From Actinoplanes sp. TBRC 11911 (GTDB lineage: Bacteria > Actinomycetota > Actinomycetes > Mycobacteriales > Micromonosporaceae): a stretch of DNA of 64,000 bases. Of this stretch, positions 1 through 8,905 are shown one piece after another. Position 1 is the first letter of the stretch; the number at the start of each line of letters is the position of its first letter. A model generated the notes under the pieces. It was given only the letters and a program-made list of their open reading frames with translations, was not told the DNA's origin and did not search any database. The position numbers and the translations under genes were made by a program. Location of the stretch: assembly GCF_012933445.1 (NCBI RefSeq), contig NZ_JABBNC010000046.1, positions 1 to 64,000 on the forward strand. The letters are read 5' to 3'.

Positions 1-19
1 CAACTCTCCAAGGTTCACA
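1..19. repeat. Right arm of dispersed hairpin repeat, class B (cut by window edge)
   Basis: Bases 2-19 read AACTCTCCAAGGTTCACA, identical to the right arm of the complete hairpin at 47297-47351 and nearly so to the one at 24906-24954. The left arm and loop would lie before base 1. Confidence 0.75.
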
Positions 20-398
20 AAAGTCCACGCTCCGGCGGATGACCCGGCCGGGATCCGCGACGTCCAGGCTGTGCGCGGCGGGCAGCACTCGGCGTTTTCT
101 GGCCACTGCGCCGACCGCCCCATGGACGCCCGTCCGTGCCGGGCCCTGACCAGCCACCGCAACCTGGCAAACCGCCGCACCGGACGGACGACCCGCGACC
201 CACGACCGCCGCCGACCGCACGATTGATGCCGCCGACCGCGCGGACCTGGTCGAAACGCTCGGGAAGCCGACGCCTCCACAGCGCGGGGTGCTGACGGAG
301 CGGCAACCTGCACGCGCCACCCCACAGACGCAACGCCCCGAAACGGGAACGGGCAGCACAACCCCGACGCGAGGCGGTGCTGCCCGTTCGCCGGGCCG
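20..398. other. Intergenic, no convincing gene
   Basis: About 380 bases between a hairpin repeat and the end of the first gene. Open frames exist on both strands but have low-complexity Arg/Pro-rich translations and no ribosome binding sites, as expected by chance in high-GC DNA. The only structure seen is the inverted repeat at 347-389. Confidence 0.6.
347..389 (-). terminator. Probable terminator of the DUF4230 gene
   Basis: A perfect 13-bp inverted repeat (GAACGGGCAGCAC at 347-359 and its complement at 377-389) with a 17-nt loop lies 9 bases past the stop of the minus-strand gene. There is no U tract, which is common for actinobacterial terminators. Confidence 0.55.
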
Positions 399-1157
399 TC
401 AGGGCTGGTCGAAGTTGACCGTCACCGACGTGTAGCCCAGGCGGGTGAACAGGCTCTCCAGCATCCGCTGGGTGTTCTGTTTGGCCCGCTGGTCGAGGCC
501 ACTCGCGCGCGCCGCCTCGGTGATCCGCTGCTGCGCCAACTGATACACCTGCTGCTGCTTGTTCGGATCGTTCTTGAACGCGTCGCCGATGCGGTTCAGC
601 AACCCGCGTTCCTCGGCGACGACGTAACTCTTCTGCATGTCGAGCGCCGCCGTGGACTGCTGCGGGGGCGGCAACGTGATCGTCACGGTCTTGTTGGTGT
701 TGTCCACCTTGAGCGCGTCCGTCGACAGCGAACCGAACTCCACATACTCCTCGACGGTGCCCGAGCCCACGAACAGGGTGCGCTGGTTGATCAGGAAGTC
801 GGGGATGTTGTTCTTGTCTTCCTGGAGGTCGACGATGACCTGGAAGGTGCCGTCGGCGGCCACGTAACGGCTCAGGTCGCGCATGGACTGAAGCAGGACC
901 GGCTGGCTGCGGTCGGTGGTCTTGTCGGAGAACGGGTTGTCGAAGCTCGGCAACACGTGCACCGCTCGAAGACCGAGACAGGCGGCGACGATCAGCGCGA
1001 AGACGAAGCCGGTGAAGATGAGCAGGCGAGCGAAACCGTTCCGGCCTGGTTTCGGCTCCGGGGCGGTGTCCGGGGTTTCGTCGGACGCAGCCGGAGTTCC
1101 GTCGGGCGCGGCCGGGTACTCCCTGGTCGGCTCGTCGACATCGGGTGAGTTGGCCAT
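399..1157 (-). CDS. DUF4230 domain membrane-anchored protein
   Basis: A 252-residue protein with a Pro/Thr/Asp-rich cytoplasmic N-terminus of about 40 residues, one transmembrane segment (about residues 44-66) and an extracytoplasmic DUF4230 domain to the end. Family-typical features are the stretch around SRYVAADGTFQVIVDLQ, followed by a segment on peptide resistance to unfolding motifs such as FGSLSTDAL and a long C-terminal helix. DUF4230 proteins occur widely in Firmicutes and Actinobacteria and have no established biochemical role. The ATG at 1157 has only a weak, closely spaced GGAG ahead of it. It is probably monocistronic, with the inverted repeat at 347-389 as terminator. Confidence 0.8.
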   Translation of the reverse strand: MANSPDVDEPTREYPAAPDGTPAASDETPDTAPEPKPGRNGFARLLIFTGFVFALIVAACLGLRAVHVLPSFDNPFSDKTTDRSQPVLLQSMRDLSRYVAADGTFQVIVDLQEDKNNIPDFLINQRTLFVGSGTVEEYVEFGSLSTDALKVDNTNKTVTITLPPPQQSTAALDMQKSYVVAEERGLLNRIGDAFKNDPNKQQQVYQLAQQRITEAARASGLDQRAKQNTQRMLESLFTRLGYTSVTVNFDQP

Positions 1158-1212
1158 GACTCCACGTTAGAAGAGGGGTACGACATTTTCATTTCGAGGG
1201 CGCTCAGCCGAC

Positions 1213-2385
1213 TCAACCGGCGAAAGCGTCCAAACCGGTCAATTTCTGACCGATGACCAGCTGGTGGATCTCCGAGGTTCCCTCGTAGGTGAGCACGCTT
1301 TCGAGGTTGTTCGCGTGCCGCATCACCGGGTACTCCCCGCTGATCCCGTTGCCGCCCAGGATCGTGCGGCACTGGCGAGCGATCTTGATGGCTTCCCGCA
1401 CGTTGTTCAGCTTGCCCACGCTGACCTGCTCGGGACGTAACGCCCCGGTCTCATCTCGGCGACGACCTAGATGCAGCGCCAGCAGGAAACCTTTCTGCAG
1501 CTCGAGAGCCATGTCCGCGAGCTTGGCCTGGGTCAGCTGGAACCCGGCGAGAGGCCGGCCGAACTGCGAGCGCGTCGTCGCGTAATCCAGCGCCACCGCC
1601 AGGCACTCGCGCGCCGCACCGAGAGCACCCCAGACGATGCCGAACCGGGCCTCGGTGAGACAGGACAGCGGCGCCTTCAACCCGGCCGCCGACGGAAGCT
1701 GAAATGCGGCGGGGACGCGTACGTCATCCAGCGAAATCGAACCGGTGCTGGACGCCCGCAGCGACATCTTGTGCTTGATCTCCCGGGCGGAGAATCCCGG
1801 CGTATCCGTCGGCACCGCGAAACCGACCACACCCTCGTCGGCGCGCGCCCAGATCACCGCGACGTCCGCCAGCGGCGCGTTGGTGATCCACATCTTGCCG
1901 CCGTTGAGTACCCAGTCGTCGCCGTCGCGGCGCGCCCGGGTCGACATGTTCGCCGGGTCGGAGCCATGGTCCGGCTCGGTGAGCCCGAAGCAGCCGATCA
2001 GCTCGCCGGCCGCCATCCCGGGCAGCCAGCGCTGCTTCTGCTCCTCGCTGCCGTACCGCCAGATCGCGTACATGGCCAGCGATCCCTGCACACTGACCAG
2101 CGAACGCACCCCGGAGTCGGCAGCTTCCAACTCCATGCAGGCGATCCCGTACGCCACCGCGGAGGCACCCGCGCAGCCATAGCCCTCGAGATGCATGCCG
2201 AGCAGCCCCAGCTTGCCGAATTCGAGAGCCAGCTCGCGGACCGGGGCCGCGCCGTCCTCGTACCACTGCGCGACCGAAGGACGCACCCGGTCGTCGGTCA
2301 CGCGGCGCACGAGCGCGCGCACGTCACGCTCCTCGTCGGTAAGCAAACTGTCGAGATCGAGCAGATCCAACGGGGCGACCACCAT
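1213..2385 (-). CDS. gcdH: Glutaryl-CoA dehydrogenase-like acyl-CoA dehydrogenase
   Basis: A 390-residue FAD enzyme expected to convert glutaryl-CoA to crotonyl-CoA in lysine/tryptophan catabolism. Visible signatures are the FAD/substrate motif CFGLTEPDHGSDP, KMSLRASSTGSISLDDV, the C-terminal ILGGNGISGEYPVMRHANNL, and TYEGTSEIHQL carrying the catalytic glutamate. The match to human GCDH is close along the whole length as I recall it. The start is placed at ATG 2385 because upstream in-frame sequence is not acyl-CoA-dehydrogenase-like. It lies 22 bases behind the small gene at 2408-2704, so the two are probably co-transcribed. Family is certain; substrate is inferred. Confidence 0.85.
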   Translation of the reverse strand: MVVAPLDLLDLDSLLTDEERDVRALVRRVTDDRVRPSVAQWYEDGAAPVRELALEFGKLGLLGMHLEGYGCAGASAVAYGIACMELEAADSGVRSLVSVQGSLAMYAIWRYGSEEQKQRWLPGMAAGELIGCFGLTEPDHGSDPANMSTRARRDGDDWVLNGGKMWITNAPLADVAVIWARADEGVVGFAVPTDTPGFSAREIKHKMSLRASSTGSISLDDVRVPAAFQLPSAAGLKAPLSCLTEARFGIVWGALGAARECLAVALDYATTRSQFGRPLAGFQLTQAKLADMALELQKGFLLALHLGRRRDETGALRPEQVSVGKLNNVREAIKIARQCRTILGGNGISGEYPVMRHANNLESVLTYEGTSEIHQLVIGQKLTGLDAFAG

Positions 2386-2407
2386 GTCGCTCAACCTAAC
2401 GGGTGAC

Positions 2408-2704
2408 TCAGTCCTGGACGACCAGGACCCGTGCGTGAATTTGATTGCGTTGCTGAAGCGCGGCACGCAACGCCCGGTGCAGCCCGTCCTCGAGATACAG
2501 AGCGCCCTGATATTCCACGACGTGCGGGAACAGGTCGCCGTAGAACGTCGAATCCTCGGCCAGCAGCTTGTCCAGCGCGAGCTCGCGCTTGGTGGTGATC
2601 AGGTCGGCCAGCCGGATCGGGCGGGGCGGGATCTCGGACCACGCCTTGAGCGTGGTGTTGTGATCGGGGTACGGGGCTCCGTCCCGGACCGCTTTGAAGA
2701 TCAC
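2408..2704 (-). CDS. Small conserved actinobacterial protein, function unknown
   Basis: A 98-residue soluble protein starting at a GTG with a strong ribosome binding site (GAGAGGGGGG, about 7 bases upstream). The sequence has a basic and Pro-rich start, then LITTKRELALDKLLAEDSTFYGDLFPHV, then EDGLHRALRAALQQR. Close relatives of this length occur across actinobacteria as I recall, but I know no experimentally supported function. The EDGLHR segment recalls the ParB-like nuclease/partition fold, a weak similarity only. It sits between the nitroreductase gene and gcdH on the same strand. Confidence 0.75.
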   Translation of the reverse strand: MIFKAVRDGAPYPDHNTTLKAWSEIPPRPIRLADLITTKRELALDKLLAEDSTFYGDLFPHVVEYQGALYLEDGLHRALRAALQQRNQIHARVLVVQD

Positions 2705-2757
2705 GGTCGTTTCCCCCCTCTCCGAACCGAATCGCTCTCAGCCTAGTCGTGCCATCG

Positions 2758-3360
2758 TCACCGGGCGCTCGCCCATCGGCCATGATGCACCACGTCGTCG
2801 AGCGGCCGTTGACCGCGTTTGCGTGACGGCGACCTCTCGGCCGGGGCGCGATAGCCGACCGAGAGCGTACCGACCGGGGTGAACTCCGGTGGCACCCCGA
2901 ACGCCTCGCGGAACCTGTCCACGGCCGGCACCGGCACCCCGAAGAAGCACGAGCCGAGACCCTCGTCGACGGCGCTGAGGTGCATCAACAGCGCCGCGAA
3001 TCCGGCATCGATGTCCCAGTACGCCACCGGCCAGCGCTCCTCGAGCGGCGCCGTCCAGTGCTTGTCCGGCTCGGCGTAGCGCTTCTCGTAGGCGGACCGG
3101 TTCGATAACGCGACGATCAGCAGCGGCGCCTTGCGCATCCGGGTCAGCCACGAATTCGAGCCGTCGGCCGTGACCGCCCAATAGAGATCACGGTCGGCCG
3201 GTGACGTGAGGACCAGGAAGCTCCAGCCCTGCGAGAATCCGGCGCTCGGCGCCCGCAGCCCGTGCCGGACGATCTTGTCGACGAGGGCGGCCGGCACCGG
3301 GCGGTCCGGGTCGTAGTCGCGGACCATGCGGCGGCGCCGGACCACCTCGTCGAACTCCAT
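2758..3360 (-). CDS. Nitroreductase family FMN-dependent oxidoreductase
   Basis: A 200-residue single-domain flavoprotein of the nitroreductase fold, probably an NAD(P)H-dependent reductase that binds FMN as a dimer. Family features are RRRRMVRDYDPDRPVP near the start (FMN phosphate-binding arginines), GLRAPSAGFSQGWSFLVL, and GLGSCFFGVP followed by VGTLSVGYR near the end. ATG 3360 is the chosen start because it overlaps the stop of the preceding epimerase gene by one base (TGATG), indicating translational coupling; a start 30 bases upstream is also open. Substrate cannot be told from sequence. Confidence 0.85.
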   Translation of the reverse strand: MEFDEVVRRRRMVRDYDPDRPVPAALVDKIVRHGLRAPSAGFSQGWSFLVLTSPADRDLYWAVTADGSNSWLTRMRKAPLLIVALSNRSAYEKRYAEPDKHWTAPLEERWPVAYWDIDAGFAALLMHLSAVDEGLGSCFFGVPVPAVDRFREAFGVPPEFTPVGTLSVGYRAPAERSPSRKRGQRPLDDVVHHGRWASAR

Positions 3361-4280
3361 CAGGCCCGGATGCCCCAGGACGCCGTCCACCGCTCACCGG
3401 AGGCGAGCACGGTCAGGTCGCGGCCGGTGCGGAACGAGTCCGGCGGGCAGGTCATCGGCTCCACCGCGACCGAGCGGCGGAACCGCTCGCCGTGCAGCGT
3501 GTCGCCAGTGAAGACCTGCCAGTAGGTGAACTTGTCGTCCGCCCAGACCACGATCTCGCGCTCGGAGCCGGCGTCGGACAGCGTCACCCGGGTGATCCCG
3601 TCCGCGTCGTGCTCGATGTCGCCGAACGTGGTGTCCAGGACCAGGTCGCCGATCTTGCGGGCCTCGGTGAAGTCGTAGTCGGTGCCGGCCACCGAGACCG
3701 TGCCGATCGGCAGCAGCCGCGAGTCGGCCTGGATCCGGTTCTTGCCGGGCACGTGCAGCACCGTGTCCTCGACCGCGACGCCGGGCAACCGCACGTACGG
3801 GTGCACCGAGTAACCCCAGGGCGCGTCCTCGGGGCCGATGTTCACGACCTCCTGGTCGCAGCGCAGGCCCTGGGCCGAGACCGACCAGCGGGCGCGAAGG
3901 CGCAGCCAGAACGGGTAACCGATCTGGGCGGGCAGCACGTACTCGAGCGTGACCGCGTCGGCCGCCTGCTCCACCACCTCCCAGCGGGACCAGTTGACCA
4001 GGCCGTGGATCGCGTTGTTGCGGGCCGGCTCGGTCAGCGGAAGCTGGTAGCTCTTCTCCTGGAACGTGTACTTCCCGTCGCGGATCCGGTTCGGCCACGG
4101 GGCCAGGATCTGACCGGCCGACGCCGGGGACAGCTCGTCCGGCGCGAACCCGTCGAGCACCGGTGTGCCGTCGACCGTGTACTCCCGCAGGACGCCGCCG
4201 ACCTCCACCACCACGGCCCGATGGCCCTCGGCCTCGATGGTCCATTGCTGGCCGGACCGGGCTCCTACAACGCTCGTCAT
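3360..4280 (-). CDS. Aldose 1-epimerase family protein (galactose mutarotase-like)
   Basis: A 306-residue beta-sandwich protein of the GalM/YeaD superfamily, which interconverts alpha and beta anomers of sugars. Recognisable parts are LAPWPNRIRDGKYTF, NNAIHGLV with the conserved histidine, GYSVHPYVRLP with the second conserved histidine, and a late VAVEPMTCPPDSF with the catalytic glutamate. The length fits the family. The ATG at 4280 overlaps the stop of the upstream MFS gene as ATGA, and its own stop overlaps the nitroreductase start, so these genes form one operon. The true sugar is unknown. Confidence 0.88.
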   Translation of the reverse strand: MTSVVGARSGQQWTIEAEGHRAVVVEVGGVLREYTVDGTPVLDGFAPDELSPASAGQILAPWPNRIRDGKYTFQEKSYQLPLTEPARNNAIHGLVNWSRWEVVEQAADAVTLEYVLPAQIGYPFWLRLRARWSVSAQGLRCDQEVVNIGPEDAPWGYSVHPYVRLPGVAVEDTVLHVPGKNRIQADSRLLPIGTVSVAGTDYDFTEARKIGDLVLDTTFGDIEHDADGITRVTLSDAGSEREIVVWADDKFTYWQVFTGDTLHGERFRRSVAVEPMTCPPDSFRTGRDLTVLASGERWTASWGIRA

Positions 4281-5611
4281 GACTCGGACCCTATCGTTTG
4301 GGTTTTCTCGGACGGACTTCGCGGCGGCCGGTAGTGCACCAGCGCCGGGAAGACCGCTGCCAGCACAATCGCCAATCCGGCGGCGGCGAAACCACCACCG
4401 GCCCAGGACACCGTGATGCTGCTGACACTCGCGGTCGCACCGGCCCGGAGATCGCCGAGCCGCGGTCCGCCCGCCACCACCACGGTGAAGACGCCCTGCA
4501 GCCGGCCGCGCATCCGGTCCGGGGCGAAGACCTGCAGCATCGACTGCCGGTAGACCGCGCTCACCAGGTCGGCCGCGCCGCCCACGCCGAGCAGCAGCAA
4601 CGCGAGCCACAACTGATGCGCGAGCCCGGACAGGCCGATCGCGACGCCCCAGCAGACCACCGCGACCACCAGGGCGACGCCCTGCCGTTTGACCCGGCCG
4701 ATCCAGCCGGAGAACAGGCCGCCCACCACCGAGCCGATCGCGATGGCGCTGAACAGCCAGCCCACCACCGACGGACCGCCGAAGCGGTCGGCCGCGACCT
4801 CCGGGAACAGCGCCCGCGGCATCGCGAACACCATCGCGATGATGTCCACCGCGAACGACAGCAGCAGCACCGGCTGGGTGACCAGGAACCGCAGGCCGTC
4901 GCCGATGCCGCGCAGGCCGGCCGAGGGTCGTGGCGCACCCGGTTCGTGCTCGACCGGCGGGATCGACGGCAGCTTCCAGGTGGCCCAGAACGAGATCGAG
5001 AACAGCGCGGCGTCGACCAGGTACGCCACCGTGACGCCGGCGCCCGTGCTGACCAGCCCGAAGATCAGGCCCGCGGCCAGCGGCCCGACCACGCCGCCGG
5101 CGGTGCTCGTCGTGTAGTTCAGCGTGTTCGCGGCCGGGACCAGCCGGGCCGGCACCAGCCGCGGAATGATCGCCTGCCGGGTCGGCGAGCTCACCGCGAA
5201 CCCGGCCGACTGCAGCGCCGTCAGCCCGAGCAGCAGGTAGCCGCTGCGCACGCCGAGCACGGCCTGCACCAGCAGCCCGACGGTGGACAGCCAGGCCAGC
5301 GTCGAACTCACCAGCAGCAGCTTGCGCCGGTCCACCACGTCGGCCGCGGCGCCGCCCCACAAGCCGAAGATCAGCAGCGGGATCAGCCCGGCGATGCCGA
5401 GCAGGCCCACCCAGGCCGACGAGTGGGTGATCGCGAACATCTGCACCGGCACGGCGACCGCGGTGAACTGGAACCCGAAGAACGAGACGCCGTTGCCCAC
5501 CCACATCCGCCGGTAGGCGACCAGCCGCAGCGGGCGGAGGTCCATCAGCCAGGACTTCCGCTCACGCTCCTCGACTATCTCCTCGACCGCCTCCACGGCC
5601 TCCTGGCTCAC
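4277..5611 (-). CDS. MFS transporter (EntS/MFS_3 type exporter)
   Basis: A 444-residue integral membrane protein with about 12 hydrophobic segments after a basic, Glu-rich N-terminal stretch. The loop between helices 2 and 3 carries the MFS motif GGAAADVVDRRKLL. A central hydrophilic loop (PPVEHEPGAPRPSAG) separates the two six-helix halves. It resembles the drug/siderophore exporter branch. GTG 5611 is preferred because it overlaps the pdxH stop (GTGA). The substrate is not predictable; operon partners are pdxH, an epimerase and a nitroreductase. Confidence 0.85.
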   Translation of the reverse strand: MSQEAVEAVEEIVEERERKSWLMDLRPLRLVAYRRMWVGNGVSFFGFQFTAVAVPVQMFAITHSSAWVGLLGIAGLIPLLIFGLWGGAAADVVDRRKLLLVSSTLAWLSTVGLLVQAVLGVRSGYLLLGLTALQSAGFAVSSPTRQAIIPRLVPARLVPAANTLNYTTSTAGGVVGPLAAGLIFGLVSTGAGVTVAYLVDAALFSISFWATWKLPSIPPVEHEPGAPRPSAGLRGIGDGLRFLVTQPVLLLSFAVDIIAMVFAMPRALFPEVAADRFGGPSVVGWLFSAIAIGSVVGGLFSGWIGRVKRQGVALVVAVVCWGVAIGLSGLAHQLWLALLLLGVGGAADLVSAVYRQSMLQVFAPDRMRGRLQGVFTVVVAGGPRLGDLRAGATASVSSITVSWAGGGFAAAGLAIVLAAVFPALVHYRPPRSPSEKTQTIGSES

Positions 5612-6264
5612 GGCGCGAGCCTCTCGACAACCCAAGAGCCTTCCCCCGTACGCCGGAAGCGCAGTCGATCATGCAGGCGGCTGCTCCGCCCCTGCCAGAA
5701 CTCGACCGTCTCCGGCACGACGCGGAGTCCACCCCAGTGCGGCGGCGGTGGCACCGGTTCGTCGCCGAAGCGCTCGGTCACGGCGGTCAGCGCGTCGTCC
5801 ACCGCGGCGCGGTCCGGCACCACCCGGGACTGCGGGCTGGCCCAGGCGCCCAGCTGAGAGCCGCGCGGACGGGAGGCGAAGTACTCCTCGGTCTCGGCCC
5901 TGCTCACGCGTTCCACCGGGCCGGCCACGATCACCTGGCGCTGCATCGGGAACCACGGGAAGACCAGGCTGGCGTACGCGTTCCCGGCGAGATCGGTGCC
6001 CTTGCGGGACTCGTAGTTCGTGTAGAAGACGAATCCGCGTACGTCGTAGGCCTTGAGCAGCACGGTCCGCGCCGAGGGGTGCCCGTCCCGGCCGGCCGTC
6101 GCCACGATCATGGCGTTCGGTTCCGGCAGGCCCGCCGCGGCGGCAGCGGCGAACCAGGTGGCGAACTGGGCGGTCCAGTCGGGGGCGAGATCGGTCTCGA
6201 GGAGGGGACCACGCTCGGTGTAGTCACGCCGCATCGCGGACGGCGAGGGGGGTTCAGGGGTCAC
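5608..6264 (-). CDS. pdxH: Pyridoxine/pyridoxamine 5'-phosphate oxidase
   Basis: A 218-residue FMN flavoprotein that oxidises pyridoxine or pyridoxamine phosphate to pyridoxal phosphate. The family is shown by MRRDYTERGPLLE near the start, ARTVLLKAYDVRGFVFYTNYESRKG (FMN and substrate binding), EYFASRPRGSQLGAWASPQS and the C-terminal WQGRSSRLHDRLRFRR. The start is a GTG with GGAG seven bases upstream. It is the first gene of a minus-strand operon and is divergent from citA-serC; SerC is itself a PLP enzyme. Confidence 0.96.
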   Translation of the reverse strand: MTPEPPSPSAMRRDYTERGPLLETDLAPDWTAQFATWFAAAAAAGLPEPNAMIVATAGRDGHPSARTVLLKAYDVRGFVFYTNYESRKGTDLAGNAYASLVFPWFPMQRQVIVAGPVERVSRAETEEYFASRPRGSQLGAWASPQSRVVPDRAAVDDALTAVTERFGDEPVPPPPHWGGLRVVPETVEFWQGRSSRLHDRLRFRRTGEGSWVVERLAP

Positions 6265-6424
6265 GAGCGTTCTCCATCACTTGGCAGGTAACGACCGTAA
6301 GTCTCCCCAGGCCGGACGTCAGGCGGGTGAGGATGGATGTCACCGATCGCACACCGTGGTGGGTCGACCGCCGGTGCGCGGGTTGGCAAGATGAAATACT
6401 TGAGTTTTTGGTGCAAGGAGCCCC

Positions 6425-7531
6425 ATGACCGACTTCAAGCCGGGTCTCGAGGGCGTGATCGCGTTCGAGACCGAGATCGCTGAGCCCGACAAATCCGGCG
6501 GCGCGCTGCGCTATCGCGGCGTGGACATCGAGGATCTGATCGGCCAGGTCTCCTTCGGTGACGTCTGGGGCCTGCTGGTGGACGGGCGGTTCGGGCCCGG
6601 GCTGCCGGCCGCCGAGCCGTTCCCGGTGCCGGTGCACTCCGGTGACATCCGGGTCGACGTGCAGTCCGCGGTCGCCATGCTCGCCCCCTACTGGGGCTTG
6701 GAGCAGCTCCTCGACATCGACGACGAGCAGGCCCGCAGCGACCTGGCGCGGGTGTCGGTGACCGCGCTGTCCTTCGTCGCGCAGGCGGCGCGCGGGCTGG
6801 GGCTGCCCGCGGTCCCGCAGAAAGACATCGACAAGGCCGACACGGTCACCGAGCGGTTCATGCGGCGGTGGCGGGGCGAACCCGATCCGCGGCACGTCAA
6901 GGCGCTGGATGCGTATTTCATCTCGGCCGCCGAGCACGGCATGAACGCCTCCACCTTCACCACCCGGATCGTCGCCTCCACCGGCGCCGACGCGGCCGCC
7001 TGCATCTCGTCCGGGATCGGCGCGCTGTCCGGGCCGTTACACGGGGGCGCGCCGGCCCGCGTGCTGAGCATGATCGAGGCGGTGGAGCGCAGCGGCGACG
7101 CGGAGGCGTACGTGCGCGGGGTGCTCGATCGTGGTGAGCGGCTGATGGGCTTCGGCCATCGGATCTATCGCGCCGAGGACCCGCGCGCCAAGGTGCTCCG
7201 GCGGACCGCCCGCGAGCTGGACGCGCCCCGCTTCGAGGTGGCCGAGGAGCTGGAACGCGCGGCGCTGGCCGAGTTGCAGGCCCGCAAGCCGGACCGGGTG
7301 CTGGCGACCAACGTGGAGTTCTGGTCCGCGGTGGTGCTCGACTTCGCCGAGGTGCCCGCGCACATGTTCACCTCGATGTTCACCTGCGCCCGGGTGGCCG
7401 GGTGGAGCGCGCACGTCCTGGAGCAGAAGCGGCTGAACCGGATCGTCCGGCCGACCGCCCGCTATGTGGGACCCGAGGCCCGCAAACCGCAGCAGGTTCC
7501 GGGCTGGAACCACTTAACGCATAAGGTGTGA
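6425..7531 (+). CDS. citA: Citrate synthase 2 (hexameric/actinobacterial type)
   Basis: A 368-residue enzyme condensing acetyl-CoA and oxaloacetate. Conserved segments are EHGMNASTFTTRIVAST, SGPLHGGAP and MGFGHRIYR (the two active-site histidines) and NVEFWSAVVLDFAEVP, where the catalytic aspartate position is occupied by Glu. Start ATG 6425 has AAGGAG five bases upstream. Two Leu codons are TTA, one of them inside the PLHGG motif. serC follows after 3 bases, so the two are co-transcribed. Confidence 0.93.
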   Translation: MTDFKPGLEGVIAFETEIAEPDKSGGALRYRGVDIEDLIGQVSFGDVWGLLVDGRFGPGLPAAEPFPVPVHSGDIRVDVQSAVAMLAPYWGLEQLLDIDDEQARSDLARVSVTALSFVAQAARGLGLPAVPQKDIDKADTVTERFMRRWRGEPDPRHVKALDAYFISAAEHGMNASTFTTRIVASTGADAAACISSGIGALSGPLHGGAPARVLSMIEAVERSGDAEAYVRGVLDRGERLMGFGHRIYRAEDPRAKVLRRTARELDAPRFEVAEELERAALAELQARKPDRVLATNVEFWSAVVLDFAEVPAHMFTSMFTCARVAGWSAHVLEQKRLNRIVRPTARYVGPEARKPQQVPGWNHLTHKV

Positions 7532-7534
7532 CCC

Positions 7535-8644
7535 GTGAGCGACATCCGGATACCTGACCCGATCAAGCCGGTGGACGGACGCTTCGGCTCCGGCCCGAGC
7601 AAGGTGCGCCCCGAGGGCGTCGAGTCGCTGTCCGCGGTGTCCCGCACGTTCCTCGGCACGTCGCACCGCCAGCGCACGGTGAAGGACCAGGTGGCTCGCC
7701 TGCGGCGCGGCCTGGCCGAGTTCTTCGCCGCCCCCGACGGGTACGAGGTGATCCTCTCCAACGGCGGCACCAGCGCGTTCTGGGAGGTCGCGACGTTCGG
7801 CCTGATCCGGGACAAGGCCCAGTTCACGGAGTTCGGCGAGTTCGGGGCGAAGTTCGCGAAGGCCGCTACCGACGCGCCGTTCCTGTCCGCCCCGACCGTG
7901 CACCGCGCGCCCGGCGGCCAGGCCGCGTTCCTGCGCGCCGAGGACGGCGTCGACGTGTACGCGCAGGTCCACAACGAGACGTCGACCGGGGTGGCGGTGC
8001 CGGTGCGCCGCGTCGCCGACGACGGCCTGCTGCTCGTCGACGCGACCTCGGGCGGCGGCAGCCTCGACGTCGACCTGCGCGAGACCGATGTGTACTACCT
8101 GGCCCCGCAGAAGGCGCTGGGCTCGGACGGCGGGATCTGGCTGGCCCTGATGTCGCCGGCCGCGATCGAGCGGGCGCACGAGATCAAGGCCACCGGACGG
8201 TATATTCCGCAGTTCCTCGACCTGGTGACGGCGATCGAGCAGTCCCGGCTGGAACAGACGTACAACACGCCGGCGCTGGCCACCGTCTATCTCGCGGCCG
8301 AGCAGCTCGACTGGATGAACGCGCAGGGCGGCCTGGCCTGGGCGGTCAAGCGCAGCGCGGAGAGTGCCGCGGCGATCTACGGATGGGCGGACCGTTCGAC
8401 GTACGCGACCCCGTTCGTGACCGATCCGGAGCTGCGCTCGGCGGCGGTGGCGACGATCGACTTCGCCGACGAGGTGGACGCGGCGGCGGTCGCGAAGGTG
8501 CTGCGGGCCAACGGCGTGGTGGACACCGAGCCGTATCGCAAGCTGGGCCGCAACCAGCTGCGCGTGGCGCTCTATCCCACGATCGAGCCCTCCGATGTGA
8601 CGGCTCTCACGGTCTGCATCGACTACGTTGTGGAGCGACTCTGA
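7535..8644 (+). CDS. serC: Phosphoserine aminotransferase
   Basis: A 369-residue class V PLP aminotransferase converting 3-phosphohydroxypyruvate to phosphoserine in serine synthesis. The N-terminal FGSGPSKVRPEGVESL, RTFLGTSHRQ and LSNGGTSAFWE, and YYLAPQKALGSDGGIW with the PLP-binding lysine, are characteristic of the actinobacterial form. GTG 7535 follows the citA stop by 3 bases. The position beside pdxH (PLP supply) may be coincidental. Confidence 0.96.
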   Translation: MSDIRIPDPIKPVDGRFGSGPSKVRPEGVESLSAVSRTFLGTSHRQRTVKDQVARLRRGLAEFFAAPDGYEVILSNGGTSAFWEVATFGLIRDKAQFTEFGEFGAKFAKAATDAPFLSAPTVHRAPGGQAAFLRAEDGVDVYAQVHNETSTGVAVPVRRVADDGLLLVDATSGGGSLDVDLRETDVYYLAPQKALGSDGGIWLALMSPAAIERAHEIKATGRYIPQFLDLVTAIEQSRLEQTYNTPALATVYLAAEQLDWMNAQGGLAWAVKRSAESAAAIYGWADRSTYATPFVTDPELRSAAVATIDFADEVDAAAVAKVLRANGVVDTEPYRKLGRNQLRVALYPTIEPSDVTALTVCIDYVVERL

Positions 8645-8905
8645 TATTGGGGCGCAGTGGCGCGTGCGGCGCGCCGCCGCCGTGATGAGCAGCGGCGTCG
8701 CGTCTCCGATGCCCGGTTCGGGGTGGTGCTTTCGGGTCACTCGCCGTCGCGTACCGGACAGGGGTTTGAAGATCATCGCTGGTCAGGAAGAGTTGGCGGC
8801 GTGGCTTACCACCATTAGGTGACCGAGGCGCGTACCGTGTTGCGAAACGCGCCCGAGGGCTGGCTCTCGGGAGCACGGGCCAACGCGGCTGGACGGAGGC
8901 AACGC

